Positions 27,400 to 35,999 of a stretch of DNA of 64,000 nucleotides are shown here, one piece after another. Below the pieces are notes generated by a model. It did no database searches. It saw only the letters and a list, made by a program, of their open reading frames with translations, and was not told the DNA's origin. Source of the DNA: Halomonas sp. TD01 (GTDB lineage Bacteria > Pseudomonadota > Gammaproteobacteria > Pseudomonadales > Halomonadaceae). The DNA is taken from contig NZ_OV350343.1 in assembly GCF_923868895.1 (NCBI RefSeq), positions 1,612,001 through 1,676,000 of the forward strand, in the 5' to 3' direction. Made by a program: the position numbers and the translations under genes. Each line of letters starts with the position of its first letter. Position 1 is the first letter of the stretch.

Positions 27400-28265
27400 C
27401 GGCTAGCCTGCTCTGTGCCAAGTAGCGCTTCAATGTTTTGGCGTAGGGTAAATAGCTGGTCAGGCGTGCGGGGGCCAAAGCCGAGTAGCGCCTGATCATC
27501 AATCACAATAAGCCGCTGTTCGCGCCCTGCGGGCGTTAAGCGCATCCCCGGTAACTGCCATAGCGCGCTTTCACCGCCCAACGCGTCTAACCCCCGCTGG
27601 GACATAATCACCAGCGCGGGTGCTTCTTTTGCCAGCGCCTCTGCCGCGACACTTTGATAGCCAGTCATATCGCCAAAGGCATTGTCGAGGCCAACGGCAT
27701 CCAAGGCTATATGAGCGGCGGTATCGCTGCCGGCGACTCGCGGTGTTAGCCCACTATGGTGAAGAATAAACATCGCACGCGTATCAGGCAGCGGGGGAAG
27801 AGCCGCCAAGCGCTCAAGCGTTGCGGTGAGTGAGGCTGCCAACTCGTCACCCCTTTGTTGGCGTTGCGTGTGCTGAGCTACTGTGCGGACTTTCTCGGCA
27901 ATCGAGGAAAGGTCAGCAGGGGCATCAATCACATCAACCGTTACACCCACGGCCTCTAGCTGTTCCAACACCTCTTTTGGGCCGGAATGTCCCGCTGCTA
28001 ACACACGATCCGGCGCCACTGAGAGTACGCTTTCTGCCGACAGCTGGCGCAGATAGCCTACGGAAGGCAGTGCGGCCATTTCTGGCGGGTGGAACACCGT
28101 ATCGTCGCGGGCAACGACCTCGATATCCGCGCCAAGCGCGGCGATAGTTTCAGCGATATCGCCGCCCAGAATGACCCAGCGTTCATTGGCTAGCGCCCCG
28201 CCAGTGGTTAACCAGCCAATCAGTAGCGCGGCAAACGACTGGCATGCGAAGCGTGTGACATTCAT
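27396..28265 (-). CDS. hmuT: Heme ABC transporter, periplasmic binding protein
   Basis: 289 aa with a Sec signal peptide cleaved near GGALA (residue 26). The mature part is a class III periplasmic binding protein (two lobes, FecB/HmuT type): ILGGDIAETIAALG at the start, VGYLRQLSAESVL and the FILHHSGLTPRVAGSDTAAH segment. It overlaps hmuS and hmuU by four bases each. It shuttles heme from the outer-membrane receptor to HmuUV. Confidence 0.9.
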   Translation of the reverse strand: MNVTRFACQSFAALLIGWLTTGGALANERWVILGGDIAETIAALGADIEVVARDDTVFHPPEMAALPSVGYLRQLSAESVLSVAPDRVLAAGHSGPKEVLEQLEAVGVTVDVIDAPADLSSIAEKVRTVAQHTQRQQRGDELAASLTATLERLAALPPLPDTRAMFILHHSGLTPRVAGSDTAAHIALDAVGLDNAFGDMTGYQSVAAEALAKEAPALVIMSQRGLDALGGESALWQLPGMRLTPAGREQRLIVIDDQALLGFGPRTPDQLFTLRQNIEALLGTEQASR

Positions 28266-29350
28266 GCCACGGCCTCTTGGCTGCCGAGTTCATTCAGCAA
28301 CTGCCGCCACTCGGGACGCTCCACGCGACCTTCCTGGCGCTCAGCGTAAATTTGCAGCACCAAAGACCCCTCTGCATCAAAGGCTTCTACACTGGTGACG
28401 CCACCGTCACGGTTAGGCTTGCTGACCTGCCACACTTGCTCAATGGCGGTGTCATTAAGGTGCAGCGTGAACTGCTCGCCAAACAGGTTCAGCCATCCGC
28501 GGGCGCGCTGAGGTTCAGGTAGCGTGCCAGTGCGAATTTGTACACAGCCGGGGCTTGCCACGAACAGCATCAGTGGCAGTGCGCGCTGACTTGCTTTGGT
28601 TAACAGATTTTCCAGAGCATCGACGGGCAACGCGCGAGTATAACGGCCTTCCATTAGCTGGTTGGCTTCAATGCGCTCTAGATGGTGGCGCTGAAGCAAG
28701 GCGAAGAATTGGTGCACATCGCGCATTGATCCCCATTCGCTGGCTAGCATAGGTGCTTCCGGGAGGGCACGCTTTAAACGGGGTATGCACTGGGTAAACG
28801 CCGGGGCGTCCATGGTGCCTAGGGCGGCTAATGCGCCCCATGGGCGAGGCAGCGGATTTTCCAGCGCAAAGCTTTTGTGAATGGCACAGCCATGCTGGTT
28901 AAAAACTTGCAGACTCCAACGCCACTTGCCTTGTTCATTCTCTGTTGGCAGGGAGTCACGGACAGGGTCATGGATAGGGTCATGGATAGGGTCGCGGATC
29001 AGGCAGGCCCAGTGCCAATGGGAATACAGTAACCGTAAATCTAGGCCGCCTGGGTCAAGCAGCAAGCCGGTTTGCGGCCCGCCGTCCAGGTCAGGGTAAT
29101 CACCGGTTTGCTCGAGCACGGCTAAACGAGAGCGGGTGAGCGCTTTGACTCGGCCTAACAGGGGGAGGCGAGCCGCAAGGTCTTTCGGCGCAAGGGGCAG
29201 CGTCCACACGTCACGGCCTAAGCGCGCTGCCTGAAGTTCGCCTTCACTGATTGATAAGCGCTCGGCAATATCAATCGCTGGCAGGCGATGCTGCGCTGCT
29301 CGAGCTGCGTCAAAGGCTTCAAGAATTGCGATCTGCTGAGACTCAATCAT
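28262..29350 (-). CDS. hmuS: Cytoplasmic heme-handling protein (HemS/HmuS family)
   Basis: 362 aa, two related halves as in HemS/ChuS. It takes heme after import and stores, delivers or degrades it. GAGGTGACGT precedes the ATG. About a third of the way in there is an oligopeptide repeat, DPIH-DPIH-DPVR, encoded by a near-exact 12-base tandem repeat at about 28968-29003. The repeat falls in the region between strands of the first half and is not a known family feature. Confidence 0.88.
   Translation of the reverse strand: MIESQQIAILEAFDAARAAQHRLPAIDIAERLSISEGELQAARLGRDVWTLPLAPKDLAARLPLLGRVKALTRSRLAVLEQTGDYPDLDGGPQTGLLLDPGGLDLRLLYSHWHWACLIRDPIHDPIHDPVRDSLPTENEQGKWRWSLQVFNQHGCAIHKSFALENPLPRPWGALAALGTMDAPAFTQCIPRLKRALPEAPMLASEWGSMRDVHQFFALLQRHHLERIEANQLMEGRYTRALPVDALENLLTKASQRALPLMLFVASPGCVQIRTGTLPEPQRARGWLNLFGEQFTLHLNDTAIEQVWQVSKPNRDGGVTSVEAFDAEGSLVLQIYAERQEGRVERPEWRQLLNELGSQEAVA
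28963..29004 (-). repeat. 12-bp tandem repeat inside hmuS
   Basis: On the plus strand the unit reads GGGTCATGGATA: a diverged copy, two near-identical copies and a partial variant (GGGTCGCGGATC). It is in frame and encodes Asp-Pro-Ile-His units. Confidence 0.7.
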
Positions 29351-29381
29351 ACGTCACCTCTAGACTTAACATTGCAGCGGG

Positions 29382-31355
29382 TTACCACTGCCAGTTGAGG
29401 GTGGCGAACAGGCTGCGCCCGTCGCCCAGGCTGCCATCAGGTCGATACCACACTTTGTCGCCGAGGTTGGCGAGGCGCAGTGCGGTATCAATAGCGGGGG
29501 TGATTTGCCAGGCAAGGTGTATATCGTGCAGCCCATAGCCTGGCAGGCGTTCATCGTCGCCCTGTTTGTCGAACGCCTGAGCAAAACGGCCTTGCCAGCC
29601 GACCCGTACAGCGCTGTTATAAAGCGCGACGTCACTGCCCAGTGTCATTTCCAGGGGCGTTTGGCTACCCAGAGCCTCACCGCTGTCGCGATCCTTTCCA
29701 GATACCTCTGAAAGACCTACAAAGCTGGTCAGCAGCGGGAATGCGTTAGGTTGCCAAGTAAGTCGGGCGTCATAGCCCCATAGCTGAGCACGCTGCACGT
29801 TTACGGCTTGAGTTGTGCCCGCCATGATATCGACCTGAGTGTCGATGAAGTCGTCTGCACGGGTGTCGAAGTAGCTGGCGCGCACCTGCCAGTCGCCTTG
29901 GTGCCACACCACACCGCTTTCCCATGTGCGGCTGGTTTCGGGGGAAAGGCTAGGGTTGGGAATCCAGTAGTTGTCGGGCGTACAGAAAAATGGCCCTGCA
30001 CAGAACCCAGCAAAGTGGCGCTCGTTAGCGTAAAGCTCGGAAAGGCTGGGCGCGCGGAAGGCTTCGGCGTAGCCTGAGAAAAGCATCAAGGAGTCGTCGG
30101 GTCGCCAGGCAAGGCGGAAGCGCGGCGACACTTGGTCGTGCACGCTGTCGGCATCGTTTTGACCGCTGGCGTCATAGCGGTCGTAGCGAGCGCCTATGCC
30201 AACGTCAAACTGCCCCGCGCCGCCTTCAGCCAAGTAGCTACCGGCAGTGAGGGTCGTGTCTAAATATGCCGCTTGGGTATCAATATCTGCCTTGGGGAAA
30301 CCATTCGCTTCACCATCAGGCCGCTGACGGGCCTGTTCTAGCTCGGCACCAAACACCAGCGTTTGTGAAAGCCAGCCGTGATCGATGCTGTGATAGCCGT
30401 CGCTCTGCAGGCCAACTCGTTCAAGGGTACGGCTAGCCTGTGGCTCGTCGATATCTTGTTGGCTAAAAGTGAGCTGTGAGGTGATTTCGGTGGCACCACT
30501 CGGTTGCCAGCGGTGGCCAAGCTGTACGTTATTGCTCTCAACATCACGGTCGCGTAATGGGTTGCTAGCGCTGGTTGATAGCTGCTGCGGATTAGCGGGT
30601 TGGGTGGCGCGCTCGTCATAGTGCTGCCAGCTAATAAACACCCGCTGTTCGTCATTTGGCATCCAGCCGCCTTTGAGCAGCAGGCTATTGAGGCTGGCAT
30701 CTTCTACTGCTTCATCACCGCCCGCGCGACGAATATCGCCGGACTCGCTGCGGCCCACAGAAAATAGCCCATCCACTTGCCCATTAGCCGTGTCGCGGCG
30801 GCCAAACGCGGTCAGGCTGCCGCGTAGCTCGTTGTTAGCCGTCGCCCCACCTAGGGAAAGACGTGCACCGCTATCTTCACCTGGGGCTAACAGGTCGCTG
30901 GCCTCGACACTGGTAAAGCTAACAACGCCGCCCATGGCGTTGCTACCGTACAGACTGGAAAGCGAGCCACGGGCAATCTGCACTTCTTGAATCAGCGCTG
31001 GGTCTAGAAAAAAGTTGCCCACATGTCCGGTGGAAATATCTTGGCGAACGCCATCCAGGCGCACCAGTACACCATTTCTCCCGAAGCCACGCATACTCAG
31101 CGTTTGGCCGTTACGGCGTCCTTGGCCAGCAACATGCAGGCCAGGCTGGCGGCTCAGCACGTCTTCAACGCGGCTCGCAGTGGCAAGCGTTGCGTCTTGG
31201 CGGTCAATGATGTCGATAATCAGCGGTGCGCGGGACAGATCCGTCGGTGCTCGGGTACCTGTTACCGTGACGGGATCTAAATCCGTGTCATTGGCGTAGG
31301 CGGGCAATAGAGGAAGTAAGGTAAGGCAAAGGCCTAACGTGTGAGTTGGTTTCAT
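29382..31355 (-). CDS. hmuR: TonB-dependent heme receptor
   Basis: 657 aa outer-membrane protein. Signal peptide cleaved near PAYA (residue 21), TonB box region DPVTVTGTR, plug domain (about 35-150, with LSMRGFGRNGVLVRLDGVRQ), then the beta-barrel ending in an aromatic residue (LNWQW). The FRAP box typical of heme receptors is at 433-436, followed by an ELY segment, and NPSL lies about 30 residues later. It imports heme across the outer membrane. It lies between hemP and hmuS. Confidence 0.9.
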   Translation of the reverse strand: MKPTHTLGLCLTLLPLLPAYANDTDLDPVTVTGTRAPTDLSRAPLIIDIIDRQDATLATASRVEDVLSRQPGLHVAGQGRRNGQTLSMRGFGRNGVLVRLDGVRQDISTGHVGNFFLDPALIQEVQIARGSLSSLYGSNAMGGVVSFTSVEASDLLAPGEDSGARLSLGGATANNELRGSLTAFGRRDTANGQVDGLFSVGRSESGDIRRAGGDEAVEDASLNSLLLKGGWMPNDEQRVFISWQHYDERATQPANPQQLSTSASNPLRDRDVESNNVQLGHRWQPSGATEITSQLTFSQQDIDEPQASRTLERVGLQSDGYHSIDHGWLSQTLVFGAELEQARQRPDGEANGFPKADIDTQAAYLDTTLTAGSYLAEGGAGQFDVGIGARYDRYDASGQNDADSVHDQVSPRFRLAWRPDDSLMLFSGYAEAFRAPSLSELYANERHFAGFCAGPFFCTPDNYWIPNPSLSPETSRTWESGVVWHQGDWQVRASYFDTRADDFIDTQVDIMAGTTQAVNVQRAQLWGYDARLTWQPNAFPLLTSFVGLSEVSGKDRDSGEALGSQTPLEMTLGSDVALYNSAVRVGWQGRFAQAFDKQGDDERLPGYGLHDIHLAWQITPAIDTALRLANLGDKVWYRPDGSLGDGRSLFATLNWQW

Positions 31356-31466
31356 GGGCCAGACAGTTCCAGCAGAAAGTGATGGATAATGTTGCTGGCT
31401 GGGTGCGATGGGCTACCTGGCTGGCTAAAAATTTTAGTAGTAGGTAAGTGATTATTTTTAAAAGGC

Positions 31467-31634
31467 TTACGCTGTTAAGATCAGCTTGCCGCTTTTCGTG
31501 CGGCGCAGCACATAGCGTCGCTGTTCATGGTGAATAACCAACTGACCGTCTTGATCAAGCAGCGCCTGACTTGTCACCTCGCGAGATGCGCTAGGTGAGC
31601 CTTCTGGCGAAACATCTTTTTTCCTAGGCTGCAT
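31467..31634 (-). CDS. hemP: Hemin uptake protein HemP
   Basis: 55 aa, easily overlooked because of its size. The C-terminal half reads LVIHHEQRRYVLRRTKSGKL, the HemP consensus (I-H-x-x-x-x-Y-x-L-R-x-T-x-x-G-K-L-I-L-T). The TAA stop is at 31467-31469 and the ATG at 31634. It is the first gene of the heme operon, directly behind a Fur-like box. HemP proteins in related bacteria act as activators of the heme receptor gene or help heme uptake; the mechanism here is unknown. Confidence 0.88.
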   Translation of the reverse strand: MQPRKKDVSPEGSPSASREVTSQALLDQDGQLVIHHEQRRYVLRRTKSGKLILTA

Positions 31635-31651
31635 GAGAGGTTATGTCCTGT

Positions 31652-31670
31652 GGTAATGATAACTATTAGC
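31652..31670 (-). promoter_or_regulatory. fur box: Fur box before hemP
   Basis: GGTAATGATAACTATTAGC matches the 19-base Fur consensus GATAATGATAATCATTATC at 15 of 19 positions. It lies 18 bp before the hemP ATG, as expected for iron repression of the whole heme operon. Confidence 0.75.
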
Positions 31671-31806
31671 ATTAATTTAGCAGACTTCCCCCTCGCTCAC
31701 AACCATCACTCTTAACCATCGTTCTCAACTAACGTGCAGACGCTTCGCTAAAGGTTTAATAGTCGGTGAAAGCTTGCTAATGAACGTTCATATAACAGTA
31801 GAGTGC

Positions 31807-31824
31807 TCGTCATTACCCTGTCAT
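31807..31824 (+). promoter_or_regulatory. Pho box before phoX
   Basis: TCGTCAT (31807-31813), 4 bases, CTGTCAT (31818-31824). The second half-site is perfect and the first matches 5 of 7. It lies 65 bp before the phoX ATG and resembles the site before phnS. Confidence 0.68.
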
Positions 31825-31888
31825 CTAAATTGATTAGTGTCTCCTTAACTTAAAACTAGCGCGTGTTAACCGTGACAAGGGGACCGTT

Positions 31889-34021
31889 ATGAGCAAGGAA
31901 ATTGAAGATCACCGCCTGTTTAATCAGAGCAGCAACCAGCCATTTGCGGATGTGTTGGCGCAGCATGTTTCACGGCGTGCGGTAATGCGTGGCGGCTTAG
32001 GCTTGGCCGCTGCTTCAATGCTTGGCTTTGGCGGCGCCGCCCAAGCGCTGGCTTCAAACGGGGCGCAAAAAACGCCGTTGACGCTGGCGTTTGAGGCGGT
32101 TCAAGGGTCGCGAACAGATGCTGTCGTAGTGCCAGAAGGCTATATTGCCCAAGTGCTTGTGCCGTGGGGAACGCCGTTGAGCGCTGGTGACAGCTGGCAG
32201 CCCGACCAGCCAATGACCGCCGAGCGTCAAGCCGCTAGCGTGGGTATGAACCACGATGGAATGGCTGGTTTTGCCCTGGATGCCGATAACGCCTCGCAGC
32301 GCTTTGTGTTAGCCCTCAACAACGAATATATCGAACAAGATGCGCTCTGGGCTCCGCAGGGTGGCCCCACTGACGCTGGAGGCAAGCGTCCAGCGGAGGA
32401 GTCGCGTACCGAAATCAACGCTCACGGCGTCACCATTGTCGAAGTCGAAAAAGATGCTAACGGTCACTGGTCGCATGTGCCTGGATCATCCTATAACCGC
32501 CGTTTTACCAGCGCGACACCGATGGAACTTGCTGGCCCGGTGGCGGGCAGCGACTATGTAAAAACGCGCTTTTCGCCAGTGGGTACTCAAACCCGTGGTA
32601 CCAATAACAACTGTGGTCACGGAGTAACTCCTTGGGGGACTTATATCGCTTGCGAAGAGAACTGGCCCAATGTGTTCGTTAATCACGGTCAGCTCTTCCA
32701 GGACGACGCGCGGATTGGTATCCCCACTGACAAAAGCCGCTATGGTTGGGATACCTCGGCGGGTGATGCCTCTGAAGAAAATGATGAGTTTGCCCGTTTC
32801 GATATCACGCCACGCGGTGAGCGTGCCGAAGATGACTACCGCAATGAAGCGCGCACTTTTGGCTACCAAGTAGAAGTCGACCCCTACAGTGATGCCCTCG
32901 CGGTTAAGCGCACAGCACTAGGCCGTTTCCGCCATGAAGGGTGTTGGTTAGGCAAGCTAGAGGCCGGTCAGCCGGTGGTTTATTACTCTGGTCACGATGC
33001 ACGTAACGAGTACGTCTATAAATACGTTTCTGACGCTGCTTGGGACCCTGCCGATGCCAATCGCCCAGGCGAGGCGTATGACCGTCTCGCTATTGGTAGT
33101 AAGTATATGGATAACGGCACCCTCTATGTGGCCCGTTTCCATGCCGATGGTAGCGGTGAGTGGTTGCCGCTAACACCTAGCGCCCAAACACGCGATGGTC
33201 GTCCGCTGGCAACGGCTTTGGGCTTGGCAGAGAACGATCTAGCGGGCGTTATTATTAATACCTGTGATGCGGCGGACCTGATGGGGGCTACCCCAATGGA
33301 TCGACCTGAGTGGGCCACAGTAGATCCTTCGTCCGGCGAGGTGTATCTAACGCTGACTAATAACTCTAAACGTAACGAAGAGGCCGCAGCGGCTACTTTC
33401 ACTAATCAAGGCGATGACATTGCTCAGCTAGGGGTGGGCTACGAGACAGCCCCGGCTAACGCCGTTAACCCACGCGCTAATAACGAAGCAGGTCATATTA
33501 TCCGCTGGCGTGAAAGTCGCCTGCCGAATGCCTTTCGCTGGGAAGTGTTTGTGTTTGGTGCCGCCACTAATGATGAAGGCAATCATTCCGGCCTTACTGA
33601 AATGAACCAGTTTGCCAGCCCCGATGGTCTGTGGTTTGACCAGCGCGATGACGGTCAGGGCATTCTCTGGATTCAGACCGATAACGGTTATGAAGGCGTT
33701 ACCGAGTACACCAACGATCAGCTATTAGCCGTGGTGCCTAACAGCCTAGACGAGCTTCAGGGTACCGGTCCGGTGATTAACAACAGTAACCAACAGCAAC
33801 TTAAACGCTTCGCTGTTGGGCCGAATGGCTGTGAAGTGACTGGTATTTTTGCGACGCCAGATAAAACGGCGCTGTTTATCAATATTCAGCACCCCGGCAA
33901 CTGGCCCGCGGATGGTAGCGCACTGACCCAAGACGCCACCGCTATGGCCAGCGGTCAAGTACGACCCAGAGCCGCAACGGTGGTTATTCAAAAGCGTGAT
34001 GGCGGGCCTGTGGGCGTTTAA
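31889..34021 (+). CDS. phoX: PhoX-family alkaline phosphatase
   Basis: 710 aa, DUF839/PhoX. A Tat signal is visible: SRRAVMRGG (from residue 28) followed by a hydrophobic stretch and AQA-like cleavage near 52-55, so the protein is exported folded, as is known for calcium/iron-dependent PhoX. Family segments are TRGTNNNCGHGVTPWGTYI, ACEENWPNVF and FRHEGCWLGKL. It releases phosphate from organic esters outside the cytoplasm. AAGGGGA precedes the ATG; a Pho box lies upstream and a strong terminator downstream. Confidence 0.9.
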   Translation: MSKEIEDHRLFNQSSNQPFADVLAQHVSRRAVMRGGLGLAAASMLGFGGAAQALASNGAQKTPLTLAFEAVQGSRTDAVVVPEGYIAQVLVPWGTPLSAGDSWQPDQPMTAERQAASVGMNHDGMAGFALDADNASQRFVLALNNEYIEQDALWAPQGGPTDAGGKRPAEESRTEINAHGVTIVEVEKDANGHWSHVPGSSYNRRFTSATPMELAGPVAGSDYVKTRFSPVGTQTRGTNNNCGHGVTPWGTYIACEENWPNVFVNHGQLFQDDARIGIPTDKSRYGWDTSAGDASEENDEFARFDITPRGERAEDDYRNEARTFGYQVEVDPYSDALAVKRTALGRFRHEGCWLGKLEAGQPVVYYSGHDARNEYVYKYVSDAAWDPADANRPGEAYDRLAIGSKYMDNGTLYVARFHADGSGEWLPLTPSAQTRDGRPLATALGLAENDLAGVIINTCDAADLMGATPMDRPEWATVDPSSGEVYLTLTNNSKRNEEAAAATFTNQGDDIAQLGVGYETAPANAVNPRANNEAGHIIRWRESRLPNAFRWEVFVFGAATNDEGNHSGLTEMNQFASPDGLWFDQRDDGQGILWIQTDNGYEGVTEYTNDQLLAVVPNSLDELQGTGPVINNSNQQQLKRFAVGPNGCEVTGIFATPDKTALFINIQHPGNWPADGSALTQDATAMASGQVRPRAATVVIQKRDGGPVGV

Positions 34022-34041
34022 ATCAAAACCTAAGCGTTGCG

Positions 34042-34069
34042 AAAGCCCCGTTCATTACGGGGCTTTTTT
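34042..34069 (+). terminator. Rho-independent terminator after phoX
   Basis: GCCCCGT, loop TCATT, ACGGGGC, then TTTTTT. It lies 21 bp after the stop. Confidence 0.92.
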
Positions 34070-34086
34070 GCATACTGGTGGTGCGC

Positions 34087-34737
34087 TCAATGGTTTCCAT
34101 ACGCCGCCAAAAACACATCTACGGCGCGACTAATCTGATGATGAAGCTCTTCATCACTTGGGGGCTGGCGTACCCCCATGCGCACCTCCATAACTAACAT
34201 ACCTTGCCACATACTACAGAGTTGGTCGGCGGCTAGCGTGGGTGCGTTAAGCGTTAAATGCCCCGCGCAGGCTAGCCCCTCAAGCTTTTCCTGCAGCCAC
34301 TTTTTAGTGGCCCAGGGGCCGGCTTCGAAAAAGGCCAGAAGCAGTTCAGGGTACTGACTTCCCTGTGTACTCATAACACGCTCAACGGCTAATACGTGGG
34401 GCTCCAACAAAAAGCGCACGAGGCCTGTGCCGACTTCAATCAGTGATTGACGCACGGCTTCGTGAGTGTCGGGAAGCTGTTCTAGTCCATAACGAATGAG
34501 GGCGGTTTCACGCTGAATGACGCTGCCGAATAGCGCTTCTTTGGTCGCAAAATGGCCGTACACGGTCACTTTGGAAACACCTGCTTCACGGGCAACGGCT
34601 TCCATGGTCACCCCTTCGAGTCCAAAGCGAAAAAATAGGCAGGCCGCCGCGTCTAGCATCGCGTTGCGCTTCGCCATATCTTTGGGGCGGCCGGCGCTGC
34701 GTTTTTTGTCAGGCGGTAAAGGTTGCGAGTCAGTCAT
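34087..34737 (-). CDS. TetR-family regulator of the adjacent RND pump
   Basis: 216 aa from the ATG at 34737; a longer frame to 34815 would run through the promoter region and exceed the usual family length. The N-terminal HTH (about 25-68, VSKVTVYGHFATKEALF) is typical of AcrR-like TetR repressors; the C-terminal half is the ligand-binding and dimer domain. It is divergent from an RND efflux pair, with a palindrome between them, so it is probably their repressor. Confidence 0.87.
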   Translation of the reverse strand: MTDSQPLPPDKKRSAGRPKDMAKRNAMLDAAACLFFRFGLEGVTMEAVAREAGVSKVTVYGHFATKEALFGSVIQRETALIRYGLEQLPDTHEAVRQSLIEVGTGLVRFLLEPHVLAVERVMSTQGSQYPELLLAFFEAGPWATKKWLQEKLEGLACAGHLTLNAPTLAADQLCSMWQGMLVMEVRMGVRQPPSDEELHHQISRAVDVFLAAYGNH

Positions 34738-34771
34738 TCGGTAAAATCCGTGCCTATCGAATAAATAAATA

Positions 34772-34814
34772 TTGAACGCTGGCGTACACATATTATAGTG
34801 AACCGTATCGTTCA
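34772..34814 (+). promoter_or_regulatory. RND pump promoter with TetR-type operator
   Basis: TTGAAC (34772-34777) and TATAGT (34794-34799) are 16 bp apart. The imperfect palindrome TGAAC-N6-GTTCA (34799-34814) begins in the last base of the -10 box and would cover the transcription start. Confidence 0.5.
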
Positions 34815-34838
34815 AGAATAAACCATTTCGAGGCCATT

Positions 34839-35999
34839 ATGGGCACCCCCTTCAATACTTCCTGGCGGCACCGACGTCGTGGCACGCTGGCTGCCTTAAT
34901 CATGATTAGCATTACGGCAGTCGCGGTGGTTACGCTTAGTAGCCAGCACAGTCGAGCCCAGCTGGCTGATCAGCAAGGGGCTGATAACGCTTTGTTGCAA
35001 GTGGCTACGCAGCCTCTTGCCCACTCCGAACAGCTTGAGCGGGACGTGCGTTTAACGGGTCGAGTGGTCGCACGTCAGTCTGTGTCGCTTGCCTTTGAGC
35101 CCGCTGGGCGTGTTAGCGAAGTGTTGGCTGATAGGGGGAATGCGGTTGAACAGGGCGATGTGCTGGCGACACTGGATACCCGTCGCCTTGAAAGCCGTTT
35201 GGCAGAGGTAGCTGCACGCAGCGAAGAAGCCCGCGCTGGCCTTGCTTTTGCCCAGCGCCAAGAAGAGCGTGAAGCGCAACTTAATCAAAGTAACTTTGCT
35301 AGCCGCACAACGCTGGATCAGGCCCGTACAGATCGGCTAACACTTCAAGCCCGCCTTGCGGCACTGGCGGCGGAACGAGACAGCCTTACCGCAGATCTTG
35401 AAGATAGCACGTTAAAAGCGCCCTTCGCCGGACGCGTGATTGAACGTTATGTCAGTGTTGGCAGTTTAGTGGCTAGCGGCACCGCCGCGTTTGAGCTTAT
35501 CGATATTGAGCAACTCGAAGCGCACCTGGGTTTGCCTGCTCGGTTAGCGGCGACGTTTACCCCAGGCGAGACGGTCACACTCAATGTTAATCAGCATACT
35601 ATTGGCGGTGAGGTGCGCGCTCGGCTACCCCACATTGACAGCGACAGCCGTACACAGACGCTGGTGGTATCGCTGGACGCTTCAAGCAACGTTGTGCCTG
35701 GAGATCTCGCTGAACTCCGCTACGTAATTTCAGAGTCTGCCAGTGGCTATTGGGTGCCGCTAGATGCTTTGCGTGCTGCCGACCGAGGGTTGTGGAACGT
35801 ACTGGTGGCAGAGCCGCTAGAAGAGGGGCGTTTTCGTGTGGCAAGGGCGAGTGTGGAGTTGTTGCATACCGAGGGCGATCAAGCTTTCGTGCGCGGAACC
35901 CTCGAACCAGGAATAAGGTTAATAACTAGCGGTATTCACCGCATCACCCCAGGGCAGCAGGTCACCCTCAGCGAGGATGTGGCTTATGCAGCGCATTGA
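34839..35999 (+). CDS. RND efflux pump, periplasmic adaptor subunit
   Basis: 386 aa membrane-fusion protein. An uncleaved or signal-like hydrophobic N-terminus (residues about 17-38) with no lipobox, lipoyl half-motifs (GRVSEVLADRGNAVEQGDVLA and LKAPFAGRVIERYVSVGSLV), an alpha-helical hairpin between them (about 110-185), then beta-barrel and membrane-proximal domains. It links the inner-membrane pump to an outer-membrane channel. No TolC-like gene is next to it, so a channel encoded elsewhere must serve. GAGG precedes the ATG. Confidence 0.88.
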   Translation: MGTPFNTSWRHRRRGTLAALIMISITAVAVVTLSSQHSRAQLADQQGADNALLQVATQPLAHSEQLERDVRLTGRVVARQSVSLAFEPAGRVSEVLADRGNAVEQGDVLATLDTRRLESRLAEVAARSEEARAGLAFAQRQEEREAQLNQSNFASRTTLDQARTDRLTLQARLAALAAERDSLTADLEDSTLKAPFAGRVIERYVSVGSLVASGTAAFELIDIEQLEAHLGLPARLAATFTPGETVTLNVNQHTIGGEVRARLPHIDSDSRTQTLVVSLDASSNVVPGDLAELRYVISESASGYWVPLDALRAADRGLWNVLVAEPLEEGRFRVARASVELLHTEGDQAFVRGTLEPGIRLITSGIHRITPGQQVTLSEDVAYAAH

